DNA from: Clostridium sp. D33t1_170424_F3
GTDB taxonomy: Bacteria > Bacillota > Clostridia > Oscillospirales > Acutalibacteraceae
Reading direction: 5' to 3'
Assembly: GCF_015667585.1 (NCBI RefSeq)
Contig: NZ_JADPEG010000012.1
Location: 1 to 64,000 of the forward strand
DNA: 64,000 nt
Positions 15,498 through 23,263 of the stretch are shown here, piece after piece (position 1 is the stretch's first letter; every line of letters begins with the position of its first letter). The notes beneath the pieces were generated by a model. The model was given only the letters and a program-made list of their open reading frames with translations, ran no database searches and was not told the DNA's origin. Position numbers and translations under genes: made by a program.

Positions 15498-16748
15498 TTA
15501 AAACACCACGTATTCTTTCACCAGGTCGAGCAGCACCGGATTGACCTGCGCGGTCAGACGCAACCCTTCTCCCGTGTACTCCTCTTCCAACACGCTGCCG
15601 TCCTTGCGCAGCCGCGCCGCCAGCCCGCTCTGGGCGAACGGAAGCAGCAAATGGACCGTCGTCGTCTTGACCGGCAGGTTCTCCTCGATGGCGTCCAGCA
15701 GCGCGTTCAATCCCCGTCCGGTCTTCGCGCTGATACGCACCGCGTTGCCGATCATCGGCAGGTCGTGCAGCGAAGGCACCAGATCGCATTTGTTCAGCAC
15801 CGGGATGACCGGCCTGCCACCGCAGCCGAGCTCCACCAGCAGGCTGCGCGTGACGTCCAGATGCACCTGTGCTTCCTGGCTGGACGCATCGCACACGTTC
15901 AGGATGATGTCGGCCAGAGCCGCCTGTTCCAGCGTGGAGCGGAACGCGTCCACCAGATGGTGGGGAAGCCGCCGCACCAGTCCGACGGTATCAATCAGCA
16001 TCACGGTGGTCCCGTTCGGCAGTTTCAGCGCGCGGGCGGTCGGGTCCAGCGTGGCAAACAGCATGTCCTTTGCCAGCACGCCCGCCTGTGTCAGCGCGTT
16101 CATCAGCGTGCTTTTTCCCGCGTTGGTGTAACCCACCAGCGCCACCGTGATCACACCGTCCTTCTGCCTGCGGCGGGTGATCTGCCCGCGCCGTTTCTCC
16201 ACTTCTTCCAGCTGCGCCTTCAGGTTGGAAATCTTCCGGCGGATGTGCCGGCGGTCGGTTTCCAGCTTGCTTTCTCCCGGGCCGCGCGTGCCGATGCCGC
16301 CGCCCAAACGGGAAAGCGCCACGCCCTTGCCGCTCAGACGCGGCAGCATATATTTCAGCTGCGCCAGCTCCACCTGCAGCTTGCCTTCACTGCTTTTGGC
16401 CCGCGCGGCGAATATATCCAAAATCAACATCGTGCGGTCGATGGTCCGCACGTCGCTGATGTTCTCAATGTTCCGGATCTGCGTCGGCGAAAGCTCGCAG
16501 TCAAACACCAGCAGATCCATTTCATAGTTTTTGCAGAAGGAGGCGATCTCCTCCATCATACCGGACCCCACACAGGTCGCTGTATCCGGCGAGGGGCGCT
16601 TCTGCGTCATCGCGCCCACGGGCTCGGCGCCCGCACTGCGCACCAGCTCATAGAGCTCCGCCAAAGAAGCCTCCGCGTCATATTCCCCGGTATCCACCGC
16701 CACCAGTAAGGCGCGTTCCGGCCTCTTTTCGTTATCTGTCAGTTCCAA
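15498..16748 (-). CDS. hflX: GTPase HflX
   Basis: Ribosome-associated GTPase that splits or rescues stalled 70S ribosomes. The 416-residue product has the N-terminal HflX domain, the glycine-rich linker RLGGGIGTRGPGESKLETD, and the G domain with GYTNAGKST (G1), DTVGL (G3) and NKCD (G4). The start is TTG at 16748: AAGGGG lies about 9 nt upstream, and the nearby ATG is in another frame and soon stops. A consensus-like promoter lies in the 79-bp gap after the phage-like module, so hflX does not depend on that module's transcript. Confidence 0.93.
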   Translation of the reverse strand: MELTDNEKRPERALLVAVDTGEYDAEASLAELYELVRSAGAEPVGAMTQKRPSPDTATCVGSGMMEEIASFCKNYEMDLLVFDCELSPTQIRNIENISDVRTIDRTMLILDIFAARAKSSEGKLQVELAQLKYMLPRLSGKGVALSRLGGGIGTRGPGESKLETDRRHIRRKISNLKAQLEEVEKRRGQITRRRQKDGVITVALVGYTNAGKSTLMNALTQAGVLAKDMLFATLDPTARALKLPNGTTVMLIDTVGLVRRLPHHLVDAFRSTLEQAALADIILNVCDASSQEAQVHLDVTRSLLVELGCGGRPVIPVLNKCDLVPSLHDLPMIGNAVRISAKTGRGLNALLDAIEENLPVKTTTVHLLLPFAQSGLAARLRKDGSVLEEEYTGEGLRLTAQVNPVLLDLVKEYVVF

Positions 16749-16788
16749 CCATGCAACCCCTTCCCAGAATCTCCCTGCTATTTCTCCT

Positions 16789-16818
16789 ATTCTACAACAA
16801 GCGGCAAAAGAATGTCAA
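16789..16818 (-). promoter_or_regulatory. Promoter of hflX
   Basis: Minus strand TTGACA (16813-16818), 18-bp spacer, TAGAAT (16789-16794). It sits immediately past the last gene of the phage-like module. Confidence 0.7.
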
Positions 16819-16827
16819 TTCTTCTGT

Positions 16828-17295
16828 TTAACGGAACGCCAAATAGAGGTACCGCGCCGCCGTACGGTTCAGATTTTCCGCCGTCCCGTCCGCCGCGGGC
16901 GTTCCCTGCGCCTGGCGGACGGTCATCGCCGCCCCTTCCAGCGCCAGCGTCCGCGTGCCGCCTTCCTGTGTGGCAAAGCCCACGTTTTCCAGCCGGCACT
17001 GCCGGCTGCTGTCGTATCCCTGCACCGGCGCGTCCGCCATGAAAACCAGCACGGCCTTCGGAGGAAACGCGAGCGTCACGGTCCTGCTTGCGGCGCCGTT
17101 GCCCGCATACGTTCCCACGACCGGCCCATCCAGGATCAGGCGGTCGGCGCCGGTCAAATGCTTCTCCGCGTCGGCAAAATGCTCGGTCAGCAGCGCGTCC
17201 AGCGTGTCGTTATCCGCAACAAAGTCGCTGCGCATCGGCTTGTCCGTCCCCTGCCAGCGGTTCAGGCCCAGGCTTGTCTTTTGATTGGTAGGCAT
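16828..17295 (-). CDS. Phage tail fibre-like or receptor-binding protein
   Basis: A 155-residue protein closing the phage-like module. No named domain is clear. Position directly after the gpI-like gene is where tail fibre genes sit in contractile-tailed phages. The C-terminal region is rich in Ala, Gly and Thr with beta-strand character, and the N-terminus (TNQKTSLGLNRWQGTDKP) resembles tail-associated proteins that begin with a short baseplate-binding segment. It is much shorter than most fibres. The start at 17295 has AAAGGA upstream, 22 bp after the previous gene. Function is inferred from position. Confidence 0.55.
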   Translation of the reverse strand: MPTNQKTSLGLNRWQGTDKPMRSDFVADNDTLDALLTEHFADAEKHLTGADRLILDGPVVGTYAGNGAASRTVTLAFPPKAVLVFMADAPVQGYDSSRQCRLENVGFATQEGGTRTLALEGAAMTVRQAQGTPAADGTAENLNRTAARYLYLAFR

Positions 17296-17317
17296 ATTGA
17301 TTCCTTTCCACCGTCCA

Positions 17318-17899
17318 TCAGAACTTTAACAGCAGGCCTTGATACCGGTCGACTGCATCCCAGTCCATCCCGGCCGCGTCCATCTCCTGAAAAGTCCGTT
17401 CGGCTCGGTCAATAGTATTCCAAAAAATTGTTCGAAAATCCAAAATGGCGGGCAGATGCGCGGGCAAAAAATTTTGTATGCGCCGCGCACGCGCCATCCG
17501 CTCCGCCGGTTCGCCCTGTTCCGAGCGGTCGTTCCAATAAATGCGCGGTTCCGCATCCTCCACCAGTTCCATGGACAACCCAAGCGACGTAAAAAACGCG
17601 TCATAAAAAGCGGGCGTATTGCTGTTGGAGGTGACCGCGCCGTACAGCAGTAGAGCGTCCCGCCGCTCCTGCACCGTTTTTCCCGCCGGAGAAAGGCCGA
17701 ACTGCGCTTCCCGCTGCATCAGTCCCTCCCGGTCCGCCGTCGGGACAAAGCTTTCCGCCCGCAGCGCTTCAATCTGCTCCGCCAGTACATCGAGCCCGGC
17801 GGCGTAGGCGTCCAGTTCCCGGTCCGCCAGCGTCTCCCCGGTCAGCGCATAGAGGCCGGTGGCGCGTAGCGCTTTTTTCATGCTGTTCAGCGTATTCAT
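17318..17899 (-). CDS. Phage tail protein, gpI/YmfQ (DUF2313)-like
   Basis: A 193-residue baseplate-associated protein of the YmfQ/DUF2313 type, which in Mu-like and PBSX-like phages joins the baseplate to the fibres. Typical elements are the N-terminal region with SMKKALRATGLYALTG, the repeated acidic helices, and the ILDFRTIFWNTIDRAERTFQ segment. Its ATG overlaps the upstream baseplate J gene as ATGA, with GGGGAGGG about 8 nt before it. The baseplate order gp25-gpJ-gpI is conserved here. Confidence 0.8.
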   Translation of the reverse strand: MNTLNSMKKALRATGLYALTGETLADRELDAYAAGLDVLAEQIEALRAESFVPTADREGLMQREAQFGLSPAGKTVQERRDALLLYGAVTSNSNTPAFYDAFFTSLGLSMELVEDAEPRIYWNDRSEQGEPAERMARARRIQNFLPAHLPAILDFRTIFWNTIDRAERTFQEMDAAGMDWDAVDRYQGLLLKF

Positions 17900-18966
17900 G
17901 CGCCGGACCCTCCCCAGGCCTGCACGCTGACCGTCCCCAATACCGCAAGCTGGTCGTTCTTCATCGGTCGGTCCAACGTAGAGTTACTCAAAAAAAGATA
18001 GTTTCTCAGCACGCCTGTGTCAAAGAGATGCGCGCCCAGCGCCGCCGTCAGCACGCCGTCCCCAACGCCCAGGCCGTTAAAATAGTCTTTTGCCGCCTCT
18101 TTTACCGCGGCCTCCGCTGTTTCATAGGCGACGCCCTCCTTCTGCAAAATCCGGACGGAAACGTTGCAGGAGACCGTCTGCGCCGCAGCGACGCGGACTT
18201 TCACGCCAATTTCCCGCAGCGCGTCGATCCGCTCCTGTACCAGCCGCACCGTCTCCGCATCCGCCGCCGCGCCCTGCGCGCCCAGATAGACGCTCACCGT
18301 TCCCGCTCCGTTTTCCTGAGGGACCACGCCTGCGGAAAAGACGCCGTCCGTTTTCATCGCCTGTTCCCGGTAAAAAGCGGCGTTCGTCCCATTGGGAAGA
18401 TCCGCGTAACAGCGCAGCAGGCGTTTCCGCAATTCCGTGTCGGTCTCCGCGTCCTGTCCCCCTGTAAAGGCCTGCAAATTCGTTACAGATTCCAGGCTCG
18501 GCGGCGGCGTAACCAGCACCGTTACCATTCCTGCCGCCGCGTTGCCGCTTCTGCCGCCTGTCTCCGCACGGGCCGGAACGGTTATCTCCGTCTGTCCGGT
18601 TTTCAGCACAGCCTGTTCCGTCGTCACAAACCGCACCTGCCCCGCTGTCGCGCACACGGTTCCCTGTTCAATCGTCGCGTTGTACCAGAGCGGTTTTTCC
18701 CGCCGGAATGTCAGGCTTCCGGACGCAATCTGCGCGGGCTTGCGGGTCAAGCCGCGCTCCGCCGCCCGCAGGTCCAGTTCTTCCCCCTGCGCGGTCTGCG
18801 CAAAGGTCTGGCGTTTGAGCCATTCCACCGCCGCCGTCAGGGAATACACCTCCCCTGCCAAAACCCGCATGCGGATTCCAATATCCGAGGCGTCGTCCGC
18901 CGAATAGCCCGCCAGCGCTGAAAACCGGTCCTGCATGCGGGATAAAATTGTCTCGTATGTATCCAT
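17896..18966 (-). CDS. Baseplate J-like protein
   Basis: A 356-residue protein of the baseplate J/gp47 family, which forms the wedge arms of contractile phage baseplates. Typical features are the N-terminal helical region (MDTYETILSRMQDRF), the central YNATIEQGTVCATAGQVRF block, FTGGQDAETDTELRKRLL, and the later RIDALREIGVKVRV segment. The true start is the ATG at 18966, after GGAGGTG; upstream codons in this frame belong to overlapping genes. The start shares one base with the stop of the gp25-like gene (TAATG), and the stop overlaps the next start (ATGA). Confidence 0.88.
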   Translation of the reverse strand: MDTYETILSRMQDRFSALAGYSADDASDIGIRMRVLAGEVYSLTAAVEWLKRQTFAQTAQGEELDLRAAERGLTRKPAQIASGSLTFRREKPLWYNATIEQGTVCATAGQVRFVTTEQAVLKTGQTEITVPARAETGGRSGNAAAGMVTVLVTPPPSLESVTNLQAFTGGQDAETDTELRKRLLRCYADLPNGTNAAFYREQAMKTDGVFSAGVVPQENGAGTVSVYLGAQGAAADAETVRLVQERIDALREIGVKVRVAAAQTVSCNVSVRILQKEGVAYETAEAAVKEAAKDYFNGLGVGDGVLTAALGAHLFDTGVLRNYLFLSNSTLDRPMKNDQLAVLGTVSVQAWGGSGA

Positions 18967-19304
18967 TAAAGCTGCACCTCCACCACTGATTCGCCGCCCG
19001 GCCACGCGAGCGCAACGGACACCGCCAGCGGCTCCTCCGCACTGCACACGGCCTGTTCCACACGCAATTGCGGCAATCGTTTCAGCGCCTCCTGCGCCAT
19101 GGTCAGCGCCAGCGCGTCGTTGCCATCGTCTCCCGCACGGAGGGTATGCAGACGGCTCCCCAGCTCCGGCAGGTACGGGAACTGCCCCAGCGGCACGCGC
19201 AGGCAAATTTTCGCCCGCTGCAAAAGCTCGTCCACCCCGTCAATCCGCTTCGGGAACCCATTCGCGCCCACTGCAAAATCGCCGTTTTCCAATGCCGTAT
19301 CCAT
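18966..19304 (-). CDS. Baseplate wedge protein, gp25/gpW-like
   Basis: A 112-residue protein matching the GPW/gp25 family: the conserved LLQRAKICLRVPLGQFPYLP block and the PELGSRLHTL region, with a beta-rich C-terminus. In T4 and related injection systems this protein nucleates the sheath at the baseplate, so its presence here without a recognisable sheath gene is odd. The start at 19304 follows a GGGGGCGG site and shares one base with the stop of the upstream gene. Confidence 0.82.
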   Translation of the reverse strand: MDTALENGDFAVGANGFPKRIDGVDELLQRAKICLRVPLGQFPYLPELGSRLHTLRAGDDGNDALALTMAQEALKRLPQLRVEQAVCSAEEPLAVSVALAWPGGESVVEVQL

Positions 19305-19642
19305 TATTCCGCCCCCTTCGCCGCAAAGGTCTGACCGTTAATGACCACCTCGCCGCTGTTTTTCAGATAGATACACGCGCCGCCCTCGGAGAACAGCAGC
19401 AGTTCCCCCGGCTCCAGCTCCGTATCGTCCACGACCGCGCCCGCGCAGACCATCCCCTTTGTACTCTCCACCAGTACCGCCCGTGCCGCGTCCGGCGGCC
19501 GGTACGCAACGCCCCACGGCGCGATCAATGAAAAGTCCCGGTATTCGCTGCGGCCCTGGGCGGCGGAACCGCCTGTCACCGTGGCCAAATCCGCCGCAGG
19601 CTGCTTTTGCGTCTGCTCCGCCATTTTTTCAGATAACCACAT
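19304..19642 (-). CDS. Short baseplate spike protein, gpV-like
   Basis: A 112-residue protein whose C-terminal half (LEPGELLLFSEGGACIYLKN, then VVINGQTF) is the strand-repeat pattern of baseplate assembly protein V/spike proteins. The N-terminal OB-fold region usual in gpV is shortened, so it may be a minimal spike. The start at 19642 has AAGGGG 6-7 nt upstream; an ATG six codons later lacks a site. It overlaps the gpD-like gene by 14 bp. Assignment rests on the C-terminal pattern and position. Confidence 0.65.
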   Translation of the reverse strand: MWLSEKMAEQTQKQPAADLATVTGGSAAQGRSEYRDFSLIAPWGVAYRPPDAARAVLVESTKGMVCAGAVVDDTELEPGELLLFSEGGACIYLKNSGEVVINGQTFAAKGAE

Positions 19643-20564
19643 CCGCTGTTCCCCTTTCCCGTAACGTCATGCCCGTTGTTTCTCCCGACGCCGTCAACCG
19701 GTACGTCCACGCGGCGACCTGTAAACCCGCATGCCGGTCGACGTCCAACTCAACAGATGCTTCCGTTCCAAGCGGAACTTCCACCAGGCCCGGACAGACA
19801 ACACGTACCGCAAACGCTTTCCGACGCGCCCGATCCAAAAGCCGGCGCGCCTGTTCCGCATCTGCCGCACTCAAAAAACGCCTGCGCTGCACACCGCGCG
19901 CAACCGCCTCGCCGTCCCGCAGCACCATATTATAATCGCCGGATTCGCCCGCGCGCAGACGCGCTTCGGAAATCCGCTCGTAATCGTTCCATCGCAGTTC
20001 CAGCTCCGTAAACGGCACGCCGTCTCGATTGGAAAACCGCACCGATCCGGCCTGTCCCTCTCCAGAGGCATCCAGCCGGTCCCCGCGGAGCACCGGCTCC
20101 ACATGCAGGAACTGCCGGCAGAACCCCCGCAGCGCCTGCCATTCGCTGACGCCTTTTTCCACCGTGTACGCGCCGCCGAACACCTCGTCCCGGCCCACAT
20201 AGCCGGAAAATCCATAAGGAGCGGCATGACGTTCGAACAGTAATTTCAGCGACGGCATATAATACGTCTGCGGCAGCGCTTCGTTATCCAGCAGCAGCGC
20301 CGCACGGCTGCGGGCGATGACCTGCCGGGTCGCGCCGGCGCCCGCAACCTTCCAAATTTGTTCGTCGACGATTCCGTCGAACACCATCTGGTTTTGTCCA
20401 TCGTAACAGCGGACCCCCGCCAACGTCTCCCATTCCCCCTCCGCAGGGAAAAACACCTCCAAGCCGTCGGCCGGAGCCTCTTCCTCCCGCTGCAGGCGGA
20501 GAGAAACCGGCGCGGGAAGCGGCAGCGCCACACCGTCCGGCGTGATTCCCACACAGTTCAGCAC
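19629..20564 (-). CDS. Phage late control D-like tail hub protein
   Basis: A 311-residue protein resembling phage late control gpD/gp27-type hub proteins: a mixed beta first half with YDGQNQMVFDGIVDEQIWKV, then a central FCRQFLHVEPVLRGDRLDAS block and a last barrel domain (VPLGTEASVELDV). The hub normally connects the tail tube to the spike. No ATG is available; GTG at 20564 follows GGAGGTGG by 5 nt and lies inside the last codons of the upstream gene, giving a 7-bp overlap. Confidence 0.72.
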   Translation of the reverse strand: MLNCVGITPDGVALPLPAPVSLRLQREEEAPADGLEVFFPAEGEWETLAGVRCYDGQNQMVFDGIVDEQIWKVAGAGATRQVIARSRAALLLDNEALPQTYYMPSLKLLFERHAAPYGFSGYVGRDEVFGGAYTVEKGVSEWQALRGFCRQFLHVEPVLRGDRLDASGEGQAGSVRFSNRDGVPFTELELRWNDYERISEARLRAGESGDYNMVLRDGEAVARGVQRRRFLSAADAEQARRLLDRARRKAFAVRVVCPGLVEVPLGTEASVELDVDRHAGLQVAAWTYRLTASGETTGMTLRERGTADVVI

Positions 20565-21085
20565 AGCGCCACCTCCATTCCCTCCGGCAGCCCGTTTGGC
20601 CACATCACCTGCGGATTGCGCGCCAGCAGATCTTCCACCGTGGTAGAAAACCGGTTTGCCAGCTCCCACAGCGTCTCCCCGCCCGCGCACACATAGCTTT
20701 TTTCCTGCAAAACGCCGTCCGCCTGCGCTTCCCTCTCATCCTCCACAAACAGGAAGCTATAGGAAACCGCGTTTGGCCGCGCTTCTCCCAGCATCTGCAG
20801 GGAAGCAAACACCGCGCGGAACGGCGCAGTTCCGGGAACGCACAGCATTCCGCCGCCCTCCCGGAACACGGCCGCCAGACGGTCGAACGATGCCGTGCAG
20901 TCCTTTCCCCAAAAGACGCCCTTGCCGGTTACCGTGCGCCTGCGACTCCCATAGTCCTGTAAGCTCTCGCCCGCGTACGGCATCGGCAGCCGTTTGATAT
21001 TCCGCTCGTATTCCAGCCGAAGGGTCTCCGGATTGCTCTTCCAAATATAGTCCTTAAAGCGCAAAGCCTGCCCGCTGACGCTCAT
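20558..21085 (-). CDS. LysM-containing phage tail protein (XkdP-like)
   Basis: A 175-residue protein. Residues about 1-125 form an unnamed beta-rich domain (ALRFKDYIWKSNPETLRLEY). Residues about 128-172 are a LysM domain (YVCAGGETLWELANRFSTTV, then LLARNPQVMWPNGLPEGMEV). In PBSX-like phages the equivalent gene lies between the tape measure and the gpD-like hub. Here no tape measure precedes it. The start at 21085 overlaps the preceding 32-codon gene as ATGA, with GGAGGAAG 6 nt before it. Confidence 0.78.
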   Translation of the reverse strand: MSVSGQALRFKDYIWKSNPETLRLEYERNIKRLPMPYAGESLQDYGSRRRTVTGKGVFWGKDCTASFDRLAAVFREGGGMLCVPGTAPFRAVFASLQMLGEARPNAVSYSFLFVEDEREAQADGVLQEKSYVCAGGETLWELANRFSTTVEDLLARNPQVMWPNGLPEGMEVALC

Positions 21086-21180
21086 GTTTTTTCTTCCTCC
21101 AGTTCCCTCGGATACCGCCGCACATCGCGTTCCAATTGTTCGGAAAGCTGCTCCGCGCGGTCCATTTGTTCCTCCTGCAT
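21082..21180 (-). CDS. 32-residue acidic microprotein of the phage-like module
   Basis: A very short gene, MQEEQMDRAEQLSEQLERDV and a charged tail ending LEEEKT. It is predicted to be one highly charged helix. Supporting evidence: a GGAGGAG site just before the ATG, a start 1 nt after the upstream stop (GAGTAAAATG) and a stop that overlaps the LysM protein start as ATGA. It occupies the place where a tail assembly or tape-measure gene would be expected. It could be a remnant, a small assembly factor, or a translational-coupling leader. Confidence 0.6.
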   Translation of the reverse strand: MQEEQMDRAEQLSEQLERDVRRYPRELEEEKT

Positions 21181-21181
21181 T

Positions 21182-21481
21182 TTACTCCTCCGTGCAAAGG
21201 GCCGTTTCTCCCTCCCCGCGCAGGACTGCCCAGACATAAAGCTCCTCGCCCGCAACATTCTCCACGCCGCTGCGGGCCGTCACATAAGAGCCTTCCGCCG
21301 TGGCGATCACATCGCCCGCCGCGGGTTTTGAGTCGGGCGTCCCGGTGTACAGGTATTCCATCGGCGCCTTGTCGTTTTTCAGGCCGATCGGGCGGATCAG
21401 CGCATGTGCCGTTTCCCCGTTGACCCGCGCCTCCTGGCCGTATTTTTCCAGCAAAAGCCGGATCAGTTCGCGCCTTGTCAC
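21182..21481 (-). CDS. Phage head-tail connector-like protein
   Basis: A 99-residue protein with a short helical start (TRRELIRLLLEKYGQEARV) followed by a beta-rich body containing PAAGDVIATAEGSYV and ELYVWAVLRGEG. This matches the style of small head-completion or tail-joining proteins but no family could be named. The start is GTG at 21481 with GAGAGGGA about 7 nt upstream; the only near ATG is out of frame. It lies between the gp6-like gene and the microprotein, all coupled. Confidence 0.6.
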   Translation of the reverse strand: MTRRELIRLLLEKYGQEARVNGETAHALIRPIGLKNDKAPMEYLYTGTPDSKPAAGDVIATAEGSYVTARSGVENVAGEELYVWAVLRGEGETALCTEE

Positions 21482-21496
21482 TGCGTCATCCCTCTC

Positions 21497-21853
21497 TCAA
21501 ATGCGTTCAAATATAAACCCCTCATCCCGCAGGTACGGCGCGGCACCGGCTTCCGCTTCTCTCCAAAGCTGCCGGGCCATCGCCACATCCGTCCCGCTTT
21601 TGGTCACGCGCACCTCTCCCGCGGCAAACCCTGTCTCCACACCCACTGCGGTACGGAACAGGGACCAGCGGTAAAAAGCGAGCGCCGCTGCCGCGGCTTC
21701 CAGCGCCCGTGCCGCCGCATAGCTTTCGCCCGGCTTCGCCAGCGCCCCAAGCTGCTCCTTCGCATTGTCGCAGAAGGAACGGTATTTGTCCGCCTGCCTC
21801 TCGTCAAGCTCCGCCATCAGCGCAAATTGTTCCAAAATCTTTTCCGTCTCCAT
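21497..21853 (-). CDS. Phage head-tail adaptor-like protein
   Basis: A 118-residue, mostly helical protein beginning METEKILEQFALMAELDERQ, with an Ala-rich central helix and a beta hairpin (TGFAAGEVRVTKSGTDVAM). This is the composition of gp6/DUF-type head-tail adaptors that dock on the portal. It directly follows the major capsid gene, where such genes normally sit. ATG at 21853 follows GGGGCG. Function inferred from position and fold pattern. Confidence 0.6.
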   Translation of the reverse strand: METEKILEQFALMAELDERQADKYRSFCDNAKEQLGALAKPGESYAAARALEAAAAALAFYRWSLFRTAVGVETGFAAGEVRVTKSGTDVAMARQLWREAEAGAAPYLRDEGFIFERI

Positions 21854-21874
21854 CGCACGCCCCGTCCGTCACAC

Positions 21875-22894
21875 TCAGGAGGCTTGATAGTGGAGCGTCT
21901 TCACAGCTCCGTCAAAGATTTTGGCAAACCCGGCGATCGTACTGATCGCCGTGCGCTCCAGCTGGCGGTCGATCAGCCGGTCGGAATCGGTCGTCACGCC
22001 GCCCGCTTGTACCATTTCGAGCGCGCAGGTTTTGTCCAGACCGATCACGCCCTTTGCCGCAAGGGCCGGCACATGCAGCAGGTTTGCGCCCAGCGGCGTC
22101 ACCATTTTGCCCGTGCCCTGAAAATTCAGCCCGGCCTGCGCGTCGCGCATCTCCGTCAGATTCAGCACCTGCTGCATTGTCTCCGTGGACGCCAGCATGG
22201 TGTTGAGCTGATACGGGGCCAGCTTGCCCCACAGGGAGACAAGCGCCGCGTAATCCACCGCATCGCCCGCGGTTCCCACGTTCTCCGCCGCAGAGGAACC
22301 GCCGCCGTCCCCATTGACCAGCACGTCCACCGCATCGTTGAGCTGCGCTCTTGCAATATATGCGCCGATCTGCCGGAGTGTGACAGTGAACAGGTCCAGC
22401 TTCTGGAAGCGAAGCGCCTCGTAGGAAGCCACCAGCATCCTTCCGCGCTTGTTCAGGCGGACCAGATGGTCCTTGGTGGTCACCACCGTCTGCGGGATGG
22501 CCGCGCCCTCCGCCACGGGCTTAAGCTTTTTGTCGTCTTCCATCGGCTCGGAAGCCAGCGTGCGGTAATCCATCCCATTGATGTTCGTCACCGTCGCCAA
22601 GATGTTCGGCAGCAGGTCCGCCTGTTCCATGCCCTGACGCACCGCGCGCGTCACATATTCCGGAAACAGCGCCGCGGAGTCCCCCGTCTGAAAGAACTTC
22701 TCCACCAGATCAGAGGCCGGGCCGCTCACATGGATATCAAAGCGTTTCAGCTGGCGCTGATACGCATCCAGCCCCTCCAGCGGCGTACCGGTATAGTTTT
22801 CCGAGCGGTCCAGTTCCTCCAGCGCCTGGGCAAAACTCTTTCCCGGCGCGTTGTACATGCCCTTTTCCAGCTTCAGCTGTTCAAAACGTTCCAT
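21875..22894 (-). CDS. Major capsid protein (HK97-like fold)
   Basis: A 339-residue capsid protein. The N-terminal region (about 1-100) is helical and charged, as in delta domains or N-arms. The rest has the HK97-type pattern, including KPVAEGAAIPQTVVTTKDHL, KRGRMLVASYEALRFQKLDL and the late QGTGKMVTPLGANLLHVPAL, similar to phage capsid proteins with the motif around EG(A)xIP. The second of two adjacent ATGs (22894) is chosen for a 7-nt spacing from AAGGAGG. It follows the decoration protein and the protease, the standard head order. Confidence 0.85.
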   Translation of the reverse strand: MERFEQLKLEKGMYNAPGKSFAQALEELDRSENYTGTPLEGLDAYQRQLKRFDIHVSGPASDLVEKFFQTGDSAALFPEYVTRAVRQGMEQADLLPNILATVTNINGMDYRTLASEPMEDDKKLKPVAEGAAIPQTVVTTKDHLVRLNKRGRMLVASYEALRFQKLDLFTVTLRQIGAYIARAQLNDAVDVLVNGDGGGSSAAENVGTAGDAVDYAALVSLWGKLAPYQLNTMLASTETMQQVLNLTEMRDAQAGLNFQGTGKMVTPLGANLLHVPALAAKGVIGLDKTCALEMVQAGGVTTDSDRLIDRQLERTAISTIAGFAKIFDGAVKTLHYQAS

Positions 22895-22906
22895 CATTAC
22901 CCCTCC

Positions 22907-23251
22907 TTATGCCAACAGGATGCCGCAGGTGCCCGCGGGATCGTCCACATCCGTCACCAGCAGCAGCCTGCCGCTGGCCTCCGCCTGCACCTTGCCCGTG
23001 CCGTCCGCGTTCATTGTCTGGTAGCCCACCGCGGGTTTTGTCCCGGCATACGGCGCCTGAATATACCCCGCCGTCTGGACTGCCGCATAGCCGCCGCGCA
23101 CGGAAAGCGCCACGCCGCAAAATTTATCCTTCGCCGCACACGGGGACACCGTCCCGTTCGCACTGATTTTGACCGGCGTTCCCGCCGTCACATTGCCGGA
23201 GACCTGAAACGTCGCGACGCTTTCTCCGTACCCTCTCAAAGAAATATCCAT
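22907..23251 (-). CDS. Capsid decoration protein (DUF2190-like)
   Basis: A 114-residue beta-rich protein with GNVTAGTPVKISANGTVSPC and a second GVALSVRGGYAAVQTAG repeat, the pattern of DUF2190/cement proteins that stud capsid three-fold sites. It lies between the protease and the capsid gene, the usual site for such genes. The start at 23251 has GGGGG upstream. Confidence 0.72.
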   Translation of the reverse strand: MDISLRGYGESVATFQVSGNVTAGTPVKISANGTVSPCAAKDKFCGVALSVRGGYAAVQTAGYIQAPYAGTKPAVGYQTMNADGTGKVQAEASGRLLLVTDVDDPAGTCGILLA

Positions 23252-23263
23252 ATGTACCCCCTG

